Source of the DNA: JANLSE01 sp038214135
Lineage (GTDB): Bacteria > Chloroflexota > Chloroflexia > Chloroflexales > Roseiflexaceae
DNA length: 44,247 nt
Reading direction: 5' to 3'
Assembly: GCA_038214135.1 (NCBI GenBank)
Contig: JBBQSD010000042.1
Span: forward strand, 1-44,247
Positions 17,354 to 24,953 of the stretch are shown piece after piece. The position numbers were made by a program, and so were the translations under genes. Within the stretch, counting starts at the first letter, position 1. Every line of letters starts with the position of its first letter. The notes beneath the pieces are model-generated. The model did no database searches, was not told the DNA's origin, and saw only the letters and a list, made by a program, of their open reading frames with translations.

Positions 17354-17383
17354 TTTAGGGAGCTTATGCATGTATTCCCTAAA
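17354..17383. terminator. 8-bp hairpin between AsnC-like and DoxX genes
   Basis: TTTAGGGA (17354-17361) pairs with TCCCTAAA (17376-17383) around a 14-base loop. It lies downstream of the AsnC-like gene and upstream of the DoxX gene on the minus strand. On that strand no T run follows, so termination is uncertain. Confidence 0.35.
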
Positions 17384-17410
17384 AACGCTTGAATATGCTT
17401 CGTGCAAGGC

Positions 17411-17653
17411 TTACCAGACGACCAGGCATGTTTCTGTGCGTCGAACGCCAACGGCGCTCGCTATTCCACTGGTTATTCAGTTGCCCAGTGATTGAAGATC
17501 CGGACTCTCAACAAACGCAATCAGCTCAAATCGCCCCGTTACCGCATGAATATGGGTGATCACGGAACCATCGAGTTCCATATGTGCCAATTCGACCACT
17601 AGCTCCTGAACGCGGGTTGGCTCAGCTTCAATCAGAACATAGGCCTGAATCAT
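17411..17653 (-). pseudogene. Stand-alone Lrp/AsnC ligand-binding protein with in-frame TGA
   Basis: ATG at 17653 follows AAGGAG and starts MIQAYVLIEAEPTRVQELV, a clear match to stand-alone Lrp/AsnC ligand-binding (RAM) domain proteins of about 75-80 residues, without a DNA-binding domain. HAVTGRFELIAFVE is the central strand-helix motif. At residue 59 there is a TGA (17479-17477), but the same frame continues for 21 codons to TAA at 17411 with SAVGVRRTETCLVV, exactly the expected C-terminal strand. Total length would then be 80 codons, normal for the family. So this is either a recent nonsense mutation, a sequence error, or readthrough. The 58-residue product would lack the last strand. Confidence 0.85.
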
Positions 17654-17841
17654 TCATTGCTCCTTTTCATATCAGGGTCTGTGTGGATCGACGATATATC
17701 AATCCTACCGGGTTTGTGCAAGAGGAGGGGTTTCCCTCGTTCGCACCCCAAACCACGCTTTGCACTGTGCGCATCGACAATTCAACCAGGGTTGCTCTAG
17801 TTGCATGCAGATGCTCCCAACGGGAGCATAGGGTTCTATCC

Positions 17842-18645
17842 TCAGGTGAATGTCATCAGCGGCACGGCACCCGTACTCGCCATAACATCGAGTTGCGCCT
17901 GCACCCGTGAGACCGATTCAGCCAGTGGAAAGAGCTTCTTGCTGATCTGCATGTCGGAATCTGTCGAGAGTGGATGCCAGAAGACTCCATCGAGATTCAC
18001 GGTTAATTCTGGTACCAGGTTATCCATCCCCAATTCGAGGCCTTCTTTTGAATTGCCACGCTTGGCGAGTGGGCGCACGAAATGATCCTGATCGGGAATG
18101 CCAATCGAGCGATGAAAAGAACAGACCTCTTCGAGAAATGGGCTATTAGCAGGCGTTTCGGTCGTCGAGATGCGCACCCGAAAGCCGTATTCCTGCAACA
18201 ACTGAATGCCCTCAACCGTTTTCGCCCAGGCACCAGCACCGCGATAGGCATCGTGATGCGCAGCCTGACCGCCATCGAGGCTCACCTGTACAATGAGGTT
18301 ATCGTTGGCAATCGCCAGCAATTTCTCCAGGCGCGGCCCGCGAATGATCATCGCATTCGTTAGCACGGTCGTCCTCACCCGCGCCGACGAATAGGCCAGC
18401 ATGTCGTAGATGTCGTTGAGAATGAACGGCTCGCCGCCGGTAAAGAAGACATCGGTGAAGCCGAGCGCTACGGCCTCATCAACTAACCGCCGTACATTGG
18501 CAAACCCAATCGCACGGCGCGGCGCGTTCGGGCTCGATTTTGCAACACAGTACGAACAGCGCAGATTACAATCGTAGTTGGTATAGATCCACAACTTCCA
18601 CTGCAGATCCGCTGCAGCGCTTGCGATTGTATCGTCGATCATCAT
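17842..18645 (-). CDS. Radical SAM protein
   Basis: A 267-residue radical SAM enzyme. LWIYTNYDCNLRCSYCVAKS contains the cluster motif CNLRCSYC (CX3CX2C) at about residues 27-34, and FFTGGEPF gives the GGE motif. VSLDGGQAAHHDAYRG is the usual barrel motif for SAM/substrate contacts. The C-terminal part carries no obvious Cys set, so no SPASM auxiliary clusters are expected. ATGs at 18645 and 18642 are both possible, with a GGTGG stretch upstream; the frame extends to 18687. It follows the DsrE gene by 73 bases on the same strand. The neighbourhood (DsrE, TusA-like, flavoprotein) suggests sulfur chemistry, but that is inference. Confidence 0.87.
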   Translation of the reverse strand: MMIDDTIASAAADLQWKLWIYTNYDCNLRCSYCVAKSSPNAPRRAIGFANVRRLVDEAVALGFTDVFFTGGEPFILNDIYDMLAYSSARVRTTVLTNAMIIRGPRLEKLLAIANDNLIVQVSLDGGQAAHHDAYRGAGAWAKTVEGIQLLQEYGFRVRISTTETPANSPFLEEVCSFHRSIGIPDQDHFVRPLAKRGNSKEGLELGMDNLVPELTVNLDGVFWHPLSTDSDMQISKKLFPLAESVSRVQAQLDVMASTGAVPLMTFT

Positions 18646-18718
18646 AATCGCCACCTGTGCCTTTTGGCATATGCTTGCGATGATCAACCTATTGGCTGAT
18701 CTTCGGCTATCGTCTATC

Positions 18719-19078
18719 TTAATAACTCAGGCTGGCCGCACCCTGGCCAAGAAATTCGACGACAGCCGCCCCACCGGCAAATGTTGCCCCATCAACGACC
18801 TGCTCTTTATTTAGCCCACGAGCATTGAAACAGGGCGGGCACACCCATAGTTTGCCGCCGTTTGCCGTAAAGAATGTCAGCAATTCCTTCAGCGGCTTAA
18901 AACCTTCCGAGGTGATATCATCGGCGTAACCAGGCGTAGCTAACCGTACCGCCTCAACATTCAGAAAGATGACAACTTCTTGTCCAGCAGCGATTCCAGC
19001 GTTGGCAACCACAAACGCAACGGTCGTCTTGTCGGTATCATTCTTCGCAGTGGTCAGGTTAATCAAGAGCTTCGGCAT
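18719..19078 (-). CDS. DsrE/DsrF-like family protein with CPPC
   Basis: A 119-residue member of the DsrE/F-like fold, related to small sulfur-relay proteins. The N-terminus MPKLLINLTTAKNDTDKTTV is the typical first strand and loop; VVIFLNVEAVRLATPG follows, and KLWVCPPCFNARG has two cysteines where the active Cys is found in the family. The ATG at 19078 is preferred because GAGGAG lies 9 bases upstream; an ATG 9 bases earlier abuts the SD. It lies 125 bases downstream of the TusA-like gene, so it may have its own promoter as well. The likely role is transfer or storage of persulfide sulfur. Confidence 0.88.
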   Translation of the reverse strand: MPKLLINLTTAKNDTDKTTVAFVVANAGIAAGQEVVIFLNVEAVRLATPGYADDITSEGFKPLKELLTFFTANGGKLWVCPPCFNARGLNKEQVVDGATFAGGAAVVEFLGQGAASLSY

Positions 19079-19203
19079 TCGATTCATCTCCTCAACGATA
19101 TCATTAGCGATAGTATCAGCATGGGCATTTCAGGTGGGAATGCTCTATATTCAGCGTGTCTAGCATAGCAGGTAGTATAAAGTATCTGTTCAGTATGGAT
19201 CTG

Positions 19204-19440
19204 TTACAGCGTTGCCGATTTTCGGATCAAAAATCGTTTTGGCTGCGAATCGGCATCAACGGCCACAAGCACATTGCCGGTTGATCGACACCAGGCTGGA
19301 ATATCCATACCAGCCGCCAGATCATATGCATGCACTTCGAGTGTCTGACCATGCGCGATCTGTTTGATCGACTGAAAGATCAGCATGGTCAATTCGCCAC
19401 ATCCGGTTTCGCCAGCATCAAGTATGTGATCAGGTTGCAT
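19204..19440 (-). CDS. TusA-like sulfur carrier with CGEL in place of CPxP
   Basis: A 78-residue protein with the TusA fold pattern: LDAGETGCGELTMLI at the first helix, HGQTLEVHAYD as the middle strand, and MDIPAWCRSTGNVL, the characteristic second motif of the family. Canonical TusA has CPxP at the active Cys; here it is CGEL, so the prolines are lost but the Cys is kept. The ATG at 19440 lies 10 bases after the stop of the PhnD-like gene; a GTG at 19443 is equally possible. The start further upstream at 19554 would overlap the PhnD-like gene by over 100 bases and is not credible. Together with DsrE it suggests protein-bound sulfur transfer. Confidence 0.82.
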   Translation of the reverse strand: MQPDHILDAGETGCGELTMLIFQSIKQIAHGQTLEVHAYDLAAGMDIPAWCRSTGNVLVAVDADSQPKRFLIRKSATL

Positions 19441-19450
19441 CACGCTCAAA

Positions 19451-20317
19451 TCAATAGCGATAGTCGTTCTCTGTGATTGCCCCATCCTGATCATAGAAGC
19501 CTGCAGCATTAACCGCCGCTTCAAGGGGTAGGTACCCCTCAACGCGTCCAGCACGCCATTGCTTGAGGCCCTCCAGATCCATCAGTGGGCGCAGATCGGG
19601 ATCATCATAGGACATCGCCATCAGCAGGGTATAGAAATGTTCGACAAGCTGTTCTGCTGCCATTGGCCCAACCGTGACGTTGCAATGATCATAAGCGGGT
19701 GTTTCGGCCAGTATGTGTGTTGCGCCACTTGGAATTGTGCCATCGGCAATCCATGCTTCATAGTTGCCTTTAATCAGGCATGCCGCATCGGCGCTCCCAG
19801 ATAGTAATGATCGTGCGGCATCAAGCTCACCACCGACATGATCGCCATGCTTGCCGCCAAGCAGATCATGGCGCTGAATCTCAAAATCGGTACCTGGTTC
19901 CAGGCCATGTGAACGGAGCAGATCCAGAGGAATGAGATAGGCCTGTGGTGAATCGACAGCCCCAACGGCAACGATCTTGCCCTTCAGATCGGCAACCGAT
20001 TGCGCTGGCGAATCGCTCCGTACAATGATGACTGATGTCAGATCGCAATCGGTATCGCGCATGGCAATTGCCTGCACCTGCACACCCCTGGCACGCGCTA
20101 GTCGTTCTGCACGAACCCAGGCTAATGGTGAATTCCAAGCAATATCACACTGCCCGTCCATCAGCGCCTCAACCTGGGTTTCATAATTCGAGTACAGGAT
20201 ATAATCGAACTGCAGGCCATGTCCAGCGAAATAGCTTTTAAACCCTTCCCAGATGGTAACGACTTTTGGTGCATAGGCGACCGCCCCGAGCACCAGCGTA
20301 TCTGGTCGCTTTGGCAT
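19451..20317 (-). CDS. PhnD/SsuA-fold substrate-binding-like protein without signal peptide
   Basis: A 288-residue protein with the periplasmic-binding-protein fold of the PhnD/THI5-like group: LVLGAVAYAPKVVTIWEGF, then YETQVEALMDGQCDIAWNSP, VIIVRSDSPAQSVADLKGK and GSADAACLIKGNYEAW. The start at 20317 is firm, with AAGGAG 9 bases upstream, and the N-terminus (MPKRPDTLVLG) has no signal peptide or lipobox. No ABC permease or ATPase is nearby. It may therefore act in the cytoplasm as a ligand-binding or enzymatic protein, as THI5 does in yeast. It lies 13 bases after the flavoprotein gene and 10 bases before the TusA-like gene, so the three are one operon. Confidence 0.85.
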   Translation of the reverse strand: MPKRPDTLVLGAVAYAPKVVTIWEGFKSYFAGHGLQFDYILYSNYETQVEALMDGQCDIAWNSPLAWVRAERLARARGVQVQAIAMRDTDCDLTSVIIVRSDSPAQSVADLKGKIVAVGAVDSPQAYLIPLDLLRSHGLEPGTDFEIQRHDLLGGKHGDHVGGELDAARSLLSGSADAACLIKGNYEAWIADGTIPSGATHILAETPAYDHCNVTVGPMAAEQLVEHFYTLLMAMSYDDPDLRPLMDLEGLKQWRAGRVEGYLPLEAAVNAAGFYDQDGAITENDYRY

Positions 20318-20330
20318 ACTGGTACGCTCC

Positions 20331-21473
20331 TTAAAAGAGTGGCATACCGCAAACGGCCTTGCCAATGAAATCGTAGAGAACATCCGTCGTTGGGGCCATG
20401 ACCGTCGCAGCACGTGCATCGCGGAAATGTCGCTCCACCCCAACTTCTTTACGGAAGGCTGCTCCACCACACACTCGCATGGCCAAGTCGGTTACTTCGG
20501 TTGCGGTTTCACCGGCAGCGGCTTTGACTTCCAGTACGCGCAACATGGTATCGGCCCGGCCGCTCTCGAGTGCAGTAAGTGTATCAAGTAACAGCGCACG
20601 AACCATGTCCGTCTTGATGCGCATACGCGCAATATAAGCGCGGATGGTCGGCAGATCGGCCAGCGATTGGCCAAGATGCTGCAGTTTTGCGCCACCCACA
20701 TGGGCGGCGGCCTTGGTGGTTGCTGCTTCCATTGTGCCAATTGAGGCAGCAGCATTCATCAGTTGGAAGTAGGGTAGCACAACCCCCATCATCACATCAA
20801 AGCCACCACCATCTGGCCCAAGCATGGCCGTGTTGGGGATCGTAACACCCGTGGCCGTCACTGGGCTGGAATAGTTGCCCCGCAACCCTAAGCCAGAAAA
20901 TGGTGTTTTGATCTGCAAGCCATCGGCATGCCCTGGTACAAGCCAGATCGTGCTGGTGCCCTCAACCGCCATTGGGCGGCTTGACCAGACGTAACTATCG
21001 ACCTGACCAGCGGAGGTTGCCCAGCTCTTATAAGCATCGATCAGGACATGCCCATTTTCTGCAACAGCACTACTCACTGGTGCCCAGAAATGGCTGCGCG
21101 AACCAGCTTCGGAAAAGGCCAGGGTTGTCACATGCTGCCCAGCAGCAATCGCTTCCCGAACATCGCGTGGCCCATACGCTTCGATCACAGCGGTGCCAGC
21201 ATAATGCATACACACGACCATCGCGGTTGATCCACATTCCTGCGCTAGCCGTTCAATAACTTCAGTTGCCGCACGATGACCATAACCCTGCCCACCAACC
21301 TCTTTCGCACTGATTAGTCCCAACAGACCAGCCGCACCAAGTGCATCAAGCGCTGCTTTTGGAAATGTTCCATTCTGATCAATATCAACAGCGGCGGGCG
21401 CAACAACATCGGCAATTACCTGTTCCAACGCTGCGAGATAGGGTACCATCGGAGTAGCGGTGGTCTCGGTCAT
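20331..21473 (-). CDS. Acyl-CoA-dehydrogenase-like flavoprotein
   Basis: A 380-residue member of the acyl-CoA dehydrogenase fold. It has the N-terminal helical domain (LISAKEVGGQGYGHRAATEV), the flavin-contacting segment TLAFSEAGSRSHFW followed by the beta domain, and the C-terminal helical bundle ending in MRVCGGAAFRKEVGVERHFR and DARAATVMAPTTDVL. The Glu/Asp base used by acyl-CoA dehydrogenases cannot be placed with certainty. The family also includes sulfur-compound monooxygenases (DszC, SfnB) that use reduced flavin. ATG at 21473 has AAGGAGA upstream. It heads a set with a signal-less PhnD-like protein, a TusA-like protein and DsrE, so the substrate could be an organosulfur compound rather than an acyl-CoA; this is inference. 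Confidence 0.87.
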   Translation of the reverse strand: MTETTATPMVPYLAALEQVIADVVAPAAVDIDQNGTFPKAALDALGAAGLLGLISAKEVGGQGYGHRAATEVIERLAQECGSTAMVVCMHYAGTAVIEAYGPRDVREAIAAGQHVTTLAFSEAGSRSHFWAPVSSAVAENGHVLIDAYKSWATSAGQVDSYVWSSRPMAVEGTSTIWLVPGHADGLQIKTPFSGLGLRGNYSSPVTATGVTIPNTAMLGPDGGGFDVMMGVVLPYFQLMNAAASIGTMEAATTKAAAHVGGAKLQHLGQSLADLPTIRAYIARMRIKTDMVRALLLDTLTALESGRADTMLRVLEVKAAAGETATEVTDLAMRVCGGAAFRKEVGVERHFRDARAATVMAPTTDVLYDFIGKAVCGMPLF

Positions 21474-21505
21474 GGAGAGTCTCCTTATAGCCAGCGTTTA
21501 TCGCG

Positions 21506-22399
21506 CTATTTGGTCACACGCAGGGTAAGTTTCGGGAACAGAGCATTATCATAACACTCATTGCTGGCGGCGAAGAAGGCAAACTCATAATCACCAGGTG
21601 GCGTACCAGCCGGAACCGTGAACACACTGCTGAATACCCCACCAGCAGCTGGTGTCAACAATGCCAAGCGGCCTAGCTGTGGGCTTGCGGCAAAGACTTC
21701 ATCGGAGAGGCCGCCTTTGCCGCCACTGGCCGAAAGCGTAAATGTTACCTGTTGGCCGGCTGCGACGCTCTCGCTCGAAACTGTGGGGTTGGCGACTTGT
21801 GGTTCGCCAGCGGGATCGTTGAGCTGATACGTCGTGAAATTGTAGGTATAGACCTCGCCAGGCTTGAGCACAATCTTTAGATTGTCATCATAAATACTGT
21901 TATGGTAGCGATACCCACGGCCAGTAAATCCAAACACATCGGCTGGCTTGTTGGCAGGTACATTGTTGACGGTATAACGCCCATCCGCTCCCGTTATTGT
22001 CGAACGCTTGAGTCCCTTGTATCCGACGACAATATACACACCTGCGAGCGGTGCTCCAGTGTCTTTGTCCGTGACCATTCCTTGGATAGTACCTGTTGAT
22101 GACGGCGCCGGTGCAGTGGTGGGTTTTGGCGCAGTCGTTGGCGGTGCTGGTGCAGTCGTTGGTTCGGCTGGCGCAGTCGTTGGTTCGGCTGGTGCAGTCG
22201 TTGGTTCGGCTGGTGCAGTCGTTGGTTCGGCTGGTGCAGTCGTTGGTTCGGCTGGTGCAGTCGTTGGCGGTGCTGGTGCAGTCGTTGGCGGTGCTGCTGT
22301 GCCACCTCCGCAGGCCACCAGAAGTGTGGTCAGCAGTAGCGCGGCCACCCATCGAGGGAAGGCACGCGCTGAAGTTCCTATAGCATGTCTTTGTTGCAT
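21506..22399 (-). CDS. Lipoprotein with Thr/Pro repeat linker and carboxypeptidase-regulatory-like domain
   Basis: A 297-residue secreted lipoprotein. Signal peptide ends in LLVAC; residues about 35-98 are eight copies of a seven-residue unit (PTTAPAE type). Then TGTIQGMVTDKDTGAPLAGV with GADGRYTVNNVPA forms a carboxypeptidase-regulatory-like (Ig/transthyretin-type) domain, and the last 100 residues look like a second beta-sandwich (NPTVSSESVAAGQQVTFTLS). It is 32 bases upstream of the flavoprotein start on the same strand, so it may be the first gene of that operon. GAGGAG lies about 12 bases before the ATG. Likely a surface protein; the binding target is unknown. Confidence 0.85.
   Translation of the reverse strand: MQQRHAIGTSARAFPRWVAALLLTTLLVACGGGTAAPPTTAPAPPTTAPAEPTTAPAEPTTAPAEPTTAPAEPTTAPAEPTTAPAPPTTAPKPTTAPAPSSTGTIQGMVTDKDTGAPLAGVYIVVGYKGLKRSTITGADGRYTVNNVPANKPADVFGFTGRGYRYHNSIYDDNLKIVLKPGEVYTYNFTTYQLNDPAGEPQVANPTVSSESVAAGQQVTFTLSASGGKGGLSDEVFAASPQLGRLALLTPAAGGVFSSVFTVPAGTPPGDYEFAFFAASNECYDNALFPKLTLRVTK
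22131..22298 (-). repeat. 21-bp tandem repeat encoding a Thr/Pro linker
   Basis: Eight units of 21 bases starting GCAGTCGTTGG (plus strand), most ending TTCGGCTGGT, with the outer ones carrying CGGTGCTGGT. They encode the PTTAPAE linker of the lipoprotein and leave open reading frames on the opposite strand, which are artefacts of the repeat. Confidence 0.9.
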
Positions 22400-22512
22400 T
22401 GGCTTGCAATCTCCTCTATATAATTACCTGTTGATAGGATTACTCTATCAAACCAGATGCGCGTGAACCACTAATTACGCAGTTCTTACAGAATGATGAA
22501 TTAGTATAGGGC

Positions 22513-23685
22513 CTAATTAGGGCTACGCACAGATGGGCCATTGTGGATGTTTTCCGTACCAAGAATCACGGCTGGTTCTATAGTCGTAAACCGAACTGCT
22601 GCAATCCGTTGCTGAATTGCACCGGGGAATGGTTTTGTCTGGGCATTTCGGCCATAGGGATCAGAGTACCAGAGCTGAGGCCCGTCACTGTTAAGAATAA
22701 TGTTCTGATTGACAAACACTTCGCGTTTGTTACCCCGAAATGGGCTTTGTGAATCATTCCATTGAACTTCCGGATGGCTGTGCAAAAACAGGCATGCCTG
22801 CTGCTTTGGTATGCCAATCTCACGGCAGCGATCAACCGACCGACCAAGGTTCTGGGGTGCGCCAGGCAAAAAATAACGACCTGGATCGAAGACGGCGAAA
22901 TGTGGGTTGAACAGAGCAATGATACGCTGATCTGGCGTAATAATCTGGTTATTGCTCAGCCAATCCTCATATACGGGATGGGTGTTATCAAAGCATGCAG
23001 CGGATGGAATGATCCGAGCGCTATCAGCGCTGCCATATTCATTGGTTGCGCTTCGTATGTTCACAACCTGCCGATCCGTTGCACCACACGAAACAGTCAG
23101 TTCACCAGAGCGCCCGAATGCTGACAGGAGCATAATATCAAGCCGACGCCCATCGACATTCTGATAATGATAATGAAGCTCATGCAGGTTATTCGTGAAC
23201 GCATCTGGTGAGTGTGTGCCTTGATGCAATTTAATCAGTAGGCTACCACCACGGTCATCGTCATTAATCACAAATACTTTGTTGCCAACATGATCCTCTG
23301 TGCGCTTGCCCTCAATAGCATTGACATAACCAAAGGGTGGCATCCCGACTTGTGAGAACAGGACAGACGTGCGCGGGTCGTCGCCATGTTCGTGGTCAAG
23401 GGTACAACCATACTGTTCATCAACAGCAGGATGCCAGGTTGGATACATTCTGCCATCAGGCCCCATGACTGTATAGGAGTCGTGAACCCAGGCAGGGCAT
23501 AGCTGACCGCGAATTGGAGCCACACGCACAGAAACCGTTGCCGCTGGCTGGATAGGCTGCGTGGTAGTTGGCAGGCGGGGCTGTTGTTGTTGTGGTTGAG
23601 GTGCTGCCACACGATCGCATCCTGCGACCAGTAACGAGAGCAACAGTATGAGTATCCAGTAGAAATATCGCATCATCTGCCTCAT
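22513..23685 (-). CDS. Secreted lipoprotein with HEHGDDP motif, unknown function
   Basis: A 390-residue lipoprotein: the signal peptide ends in LLVAGC, followed by a Gln/Pro-rich linker. The mature part begins CPAWVHDSYTVMGPDGRMYP and contains YGCTLDHEHGDDPR, a His/Asp cluster that could bind a metal, then ELHYHYQNVDGRRLDI, LFLHSHPEV and several cysteines that may form disulfides. I do not recognise a named family. Three ATGs (23685, 23676, 23673) are possible; GAGG fits the last best, with a shorter signal peptide. It is 113 bases upstream of the next lipoprotein on the same strand and 146 bases downstream of the Nudix remnant, with a hairpin in between. Confidence 0.8.
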   Translation of the reverse strand: MRQMMRYFYWILILLLSLLVAGCDRVAAPQPQQQQPRLPTTTQPIQPAATVSVRVAPIRGQLCPAWVHDSYTVMGPDGRMYPTWHPAVDEQYGCTLDHEHGDDPRTSVLFSQVGMPPFGYVNAIEGKRTEDHVGNKVFVINDDDRGGSLLIKLHQGTHSPDAFTNNLHELHYHYQNVDGRRLDIMLLSAFGRSGELTVSCGATDRQVVNIRSATNEYGSADSARIIPSAACFDNTHPVYEDWLSNNQIITPDQRIIALFNPHFAVFDPGRYFLPGAPQNLGRSVDRCREIGIPKQQACLFLHSHPEVQWNDSQSPFRGNKREVFVNQNIILNSDGPQLWYSDPYGRNAQTKPFPGAIQQRIAAVRFTTIEPAVILGTENIHNGPSVRSPN

Positions 23686-23720
23686 TCAACGTCACATCGA
23701 CGAATAGGCCTATAGCTAAA

Positions 23721-23786
23721 GTACGGGCGCAGCAGCAGCGCGATTCGTGCGAAGCATTTGTTCCTGCTTGGCTGCTGCGCCCGTAC
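23721..23786. terminator. 16-bp perfect inverted repeat with 34-nt loop
   Basis: GTACGGGCGCAGCAGC at 23721-23736 is perfectly complementary to 23771-23786. It lies between the Nudix remnant and the HEHGDDP lipoprotein gene. It can be a terminator for the nitroreductase/Nudix transcript or the footprint of the deletion that removed the rest of the Nudix gene. No T tract follows. Confidence 0.55.
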
Positions 23787-23831
23787 ACGCGCTGTGAAGA
23801 TCGTAATGTGCATACCACCTGTTGGCATCTC

Positions 23832-24044
23832 TCAACGATGATTTTCCTGTTGCACATAGCGATACTGGCGCACCATAAGAACATGATCAAGAAATGGCAA
23901 CACGCCAACACAATGCCGGCACGTCACCACGCCACAGAGCGTTGTTTGCCCATTTGGCAATTCGGCAATGTCTTCGCGCAGTGACATCCATTTATTCTGG
24001 TAGATTGGGCGGCTTGTACGTGTGTTCCATGGTTTGGGTGGCAT
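23832..24044 (-). pseudogene. Nudix hydrolase N-terminal remnant, Trp replaced by TGA
   Basis: ATG at 24044 (AGGAGAT upstream) starts a protein reading PWNTRTSRPIYQNKWMSLRE, then ELPNGQTTLCGVVTC and VLPFLDHVLMVRQYRYVQ, the N-terminal part of ADP-ribose-type Nudix hydrolases, ending ENHR followed by TGA (23834-23832). The frame continues EMPTGG, which is what follows a Trp in homologues, so TGG has become TGA. After GG the sequence no longer resembles the family and the GX5EX7REUXEEXGU Nudix box is missing, so a deletion also occurred. The 70-residue product cannot be catalytic. It follows the nitroreductase gene by 21 bases. Confidence 0.85.
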
Positions 24045-24065
24045 TGCTTGATCTCCTGACGTATT

Positions 24066-24800
24066 TCATCGCGATTGTTCTGGCGATTCCTGCTTTCCAG
24101 CGAAGTGAATGAGCACCTGCTCAAGCGGCTTCTTGGTGATCATCGGCACTGTTGCTTCTTTTGCAGGGTAGCCAACGGGAATCAGCAAATATGGCCGCTC
24201 ATTCGCTGGGCGATTGAGCAGTGTTCCAAGAAAACCCATTGGGCTAGGCGTGTGCGTGAGTGTTGCTAATCCGGCATGAGTTAAACTCGCAAGCAAAAAC
24301 CCGACTGCAATACCCACTGATTCTTTCACATAATAATGTTTAATCTTGACTTCGCCGCCATCGCTGCCCTGCTCTAACCCATACGCCTGCTCAAACACGA
24401 CGATGACATAAGGTGCCTGTGTGATATGTGGCTTATACCAATCGGTACCAAGCGGCGCTAGCGCATCAAGCCATTCCTGAGACATGCGTCGTTCATAGCT
24501 TTCACGTTCTTCCGCCTCTGCTGCTGCACGCATGTGCTGTTTCAAGTCTGGATCACTGACAACAACAAAGGTCCAGGGTTGCTGGTTAGCGCCACTTGGT
24601 GCCAGCGCAGCAGCACGAATGGCAGCTTCAATTAATATGAACGGTACAGGTGTTGTGGCGAAATCACGAATAGTACGGCGGCGGGCCATTGCTGCTAGAA
24701 AGTGTTGCGCAGCGTCCAATTGCTCTGTAGATGTCAGCCAGTGATGCTCATACGGCACGGGTGCATAAGGGGTGTGCGCTGACTGTTGTTCAATGCTCAT
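24066..24800 (-). CDS. Nitroreductase-family FMN oxidoreductase
   Basis: A 244-residue flavoprotein of the nitroreductase family. The FMN phosphate-binding start is MARRRTIRDFATTPVP with IEAAIRAAALAPSGANQQPW, a pattern closest to the BluB/iodotyrosine-deiodinase side of the family, and KESVGIAVGFLLASLTHAGL with THTPSPMGFLGTLL completes the site. PYLLIPVGYPAKEA is the usual C-terminal strand. ATG at 24800 has GAGAGGAG upstream. It reduces its substrate with NAD(P)H-derived electrons; the substrate is unknown. The broken Nudix gene follows. Its promoter must lie in the 150-base gap to the divergent GT2 gene. Confidence 0.9.
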   Translation of the reverse strand: MSIEQQSAHTPYAPVPYEHHWLTSTEQLDAAQHFLAAMARRRTIRDFATTPVPFILIEAAIRAAALAPSGANQQPWTFVVVSDPDLKQHMRAAAEAEERESYERRMSQEWLDALAPLGTDWYKPHITQAPYVIVVFEQAYGLEQGSDGGEVKIKHYYVKESVGIAVGFLLASLTHAGLATLTHTPSPMGFLGTLLNRPANERPYLLIPVGYPAKEATVPMITKKPLEQVLIHFAGKQESPEQSR

Positions 24801-24953
24801 GATGGCTCCTCTCCCTGATTTTGTGCAAGTCTATCATAGGTTACTAATATACTGCTCGATAGCCACCGTAGGATTTCTGTGATATCTTGGCGATGCAATC
24901 GTAAGCTTTGTGCGCTACGCTTTGCCTATCTCAGCACAGTAGAGAGGAAGCCG

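Noticed and set aside
19441..19554. Extended N-terminus of the TusA-like protein
   Set aside because: It overlaps the PhnD-like coding sequence by over 100 bases; the 78-residue form has the family's normal length.
22131..22298. Regularly spaced repeats suggestive of CRISPR
   Set aside because: The units are contiguous, code for a linker and have no spacers.
22008..22466. Long plus-strand frame made of GAVVGSA repeats
   Set aside because: It is the opposite strand of the 21-bp linker repeats of the lipoprotein gene.
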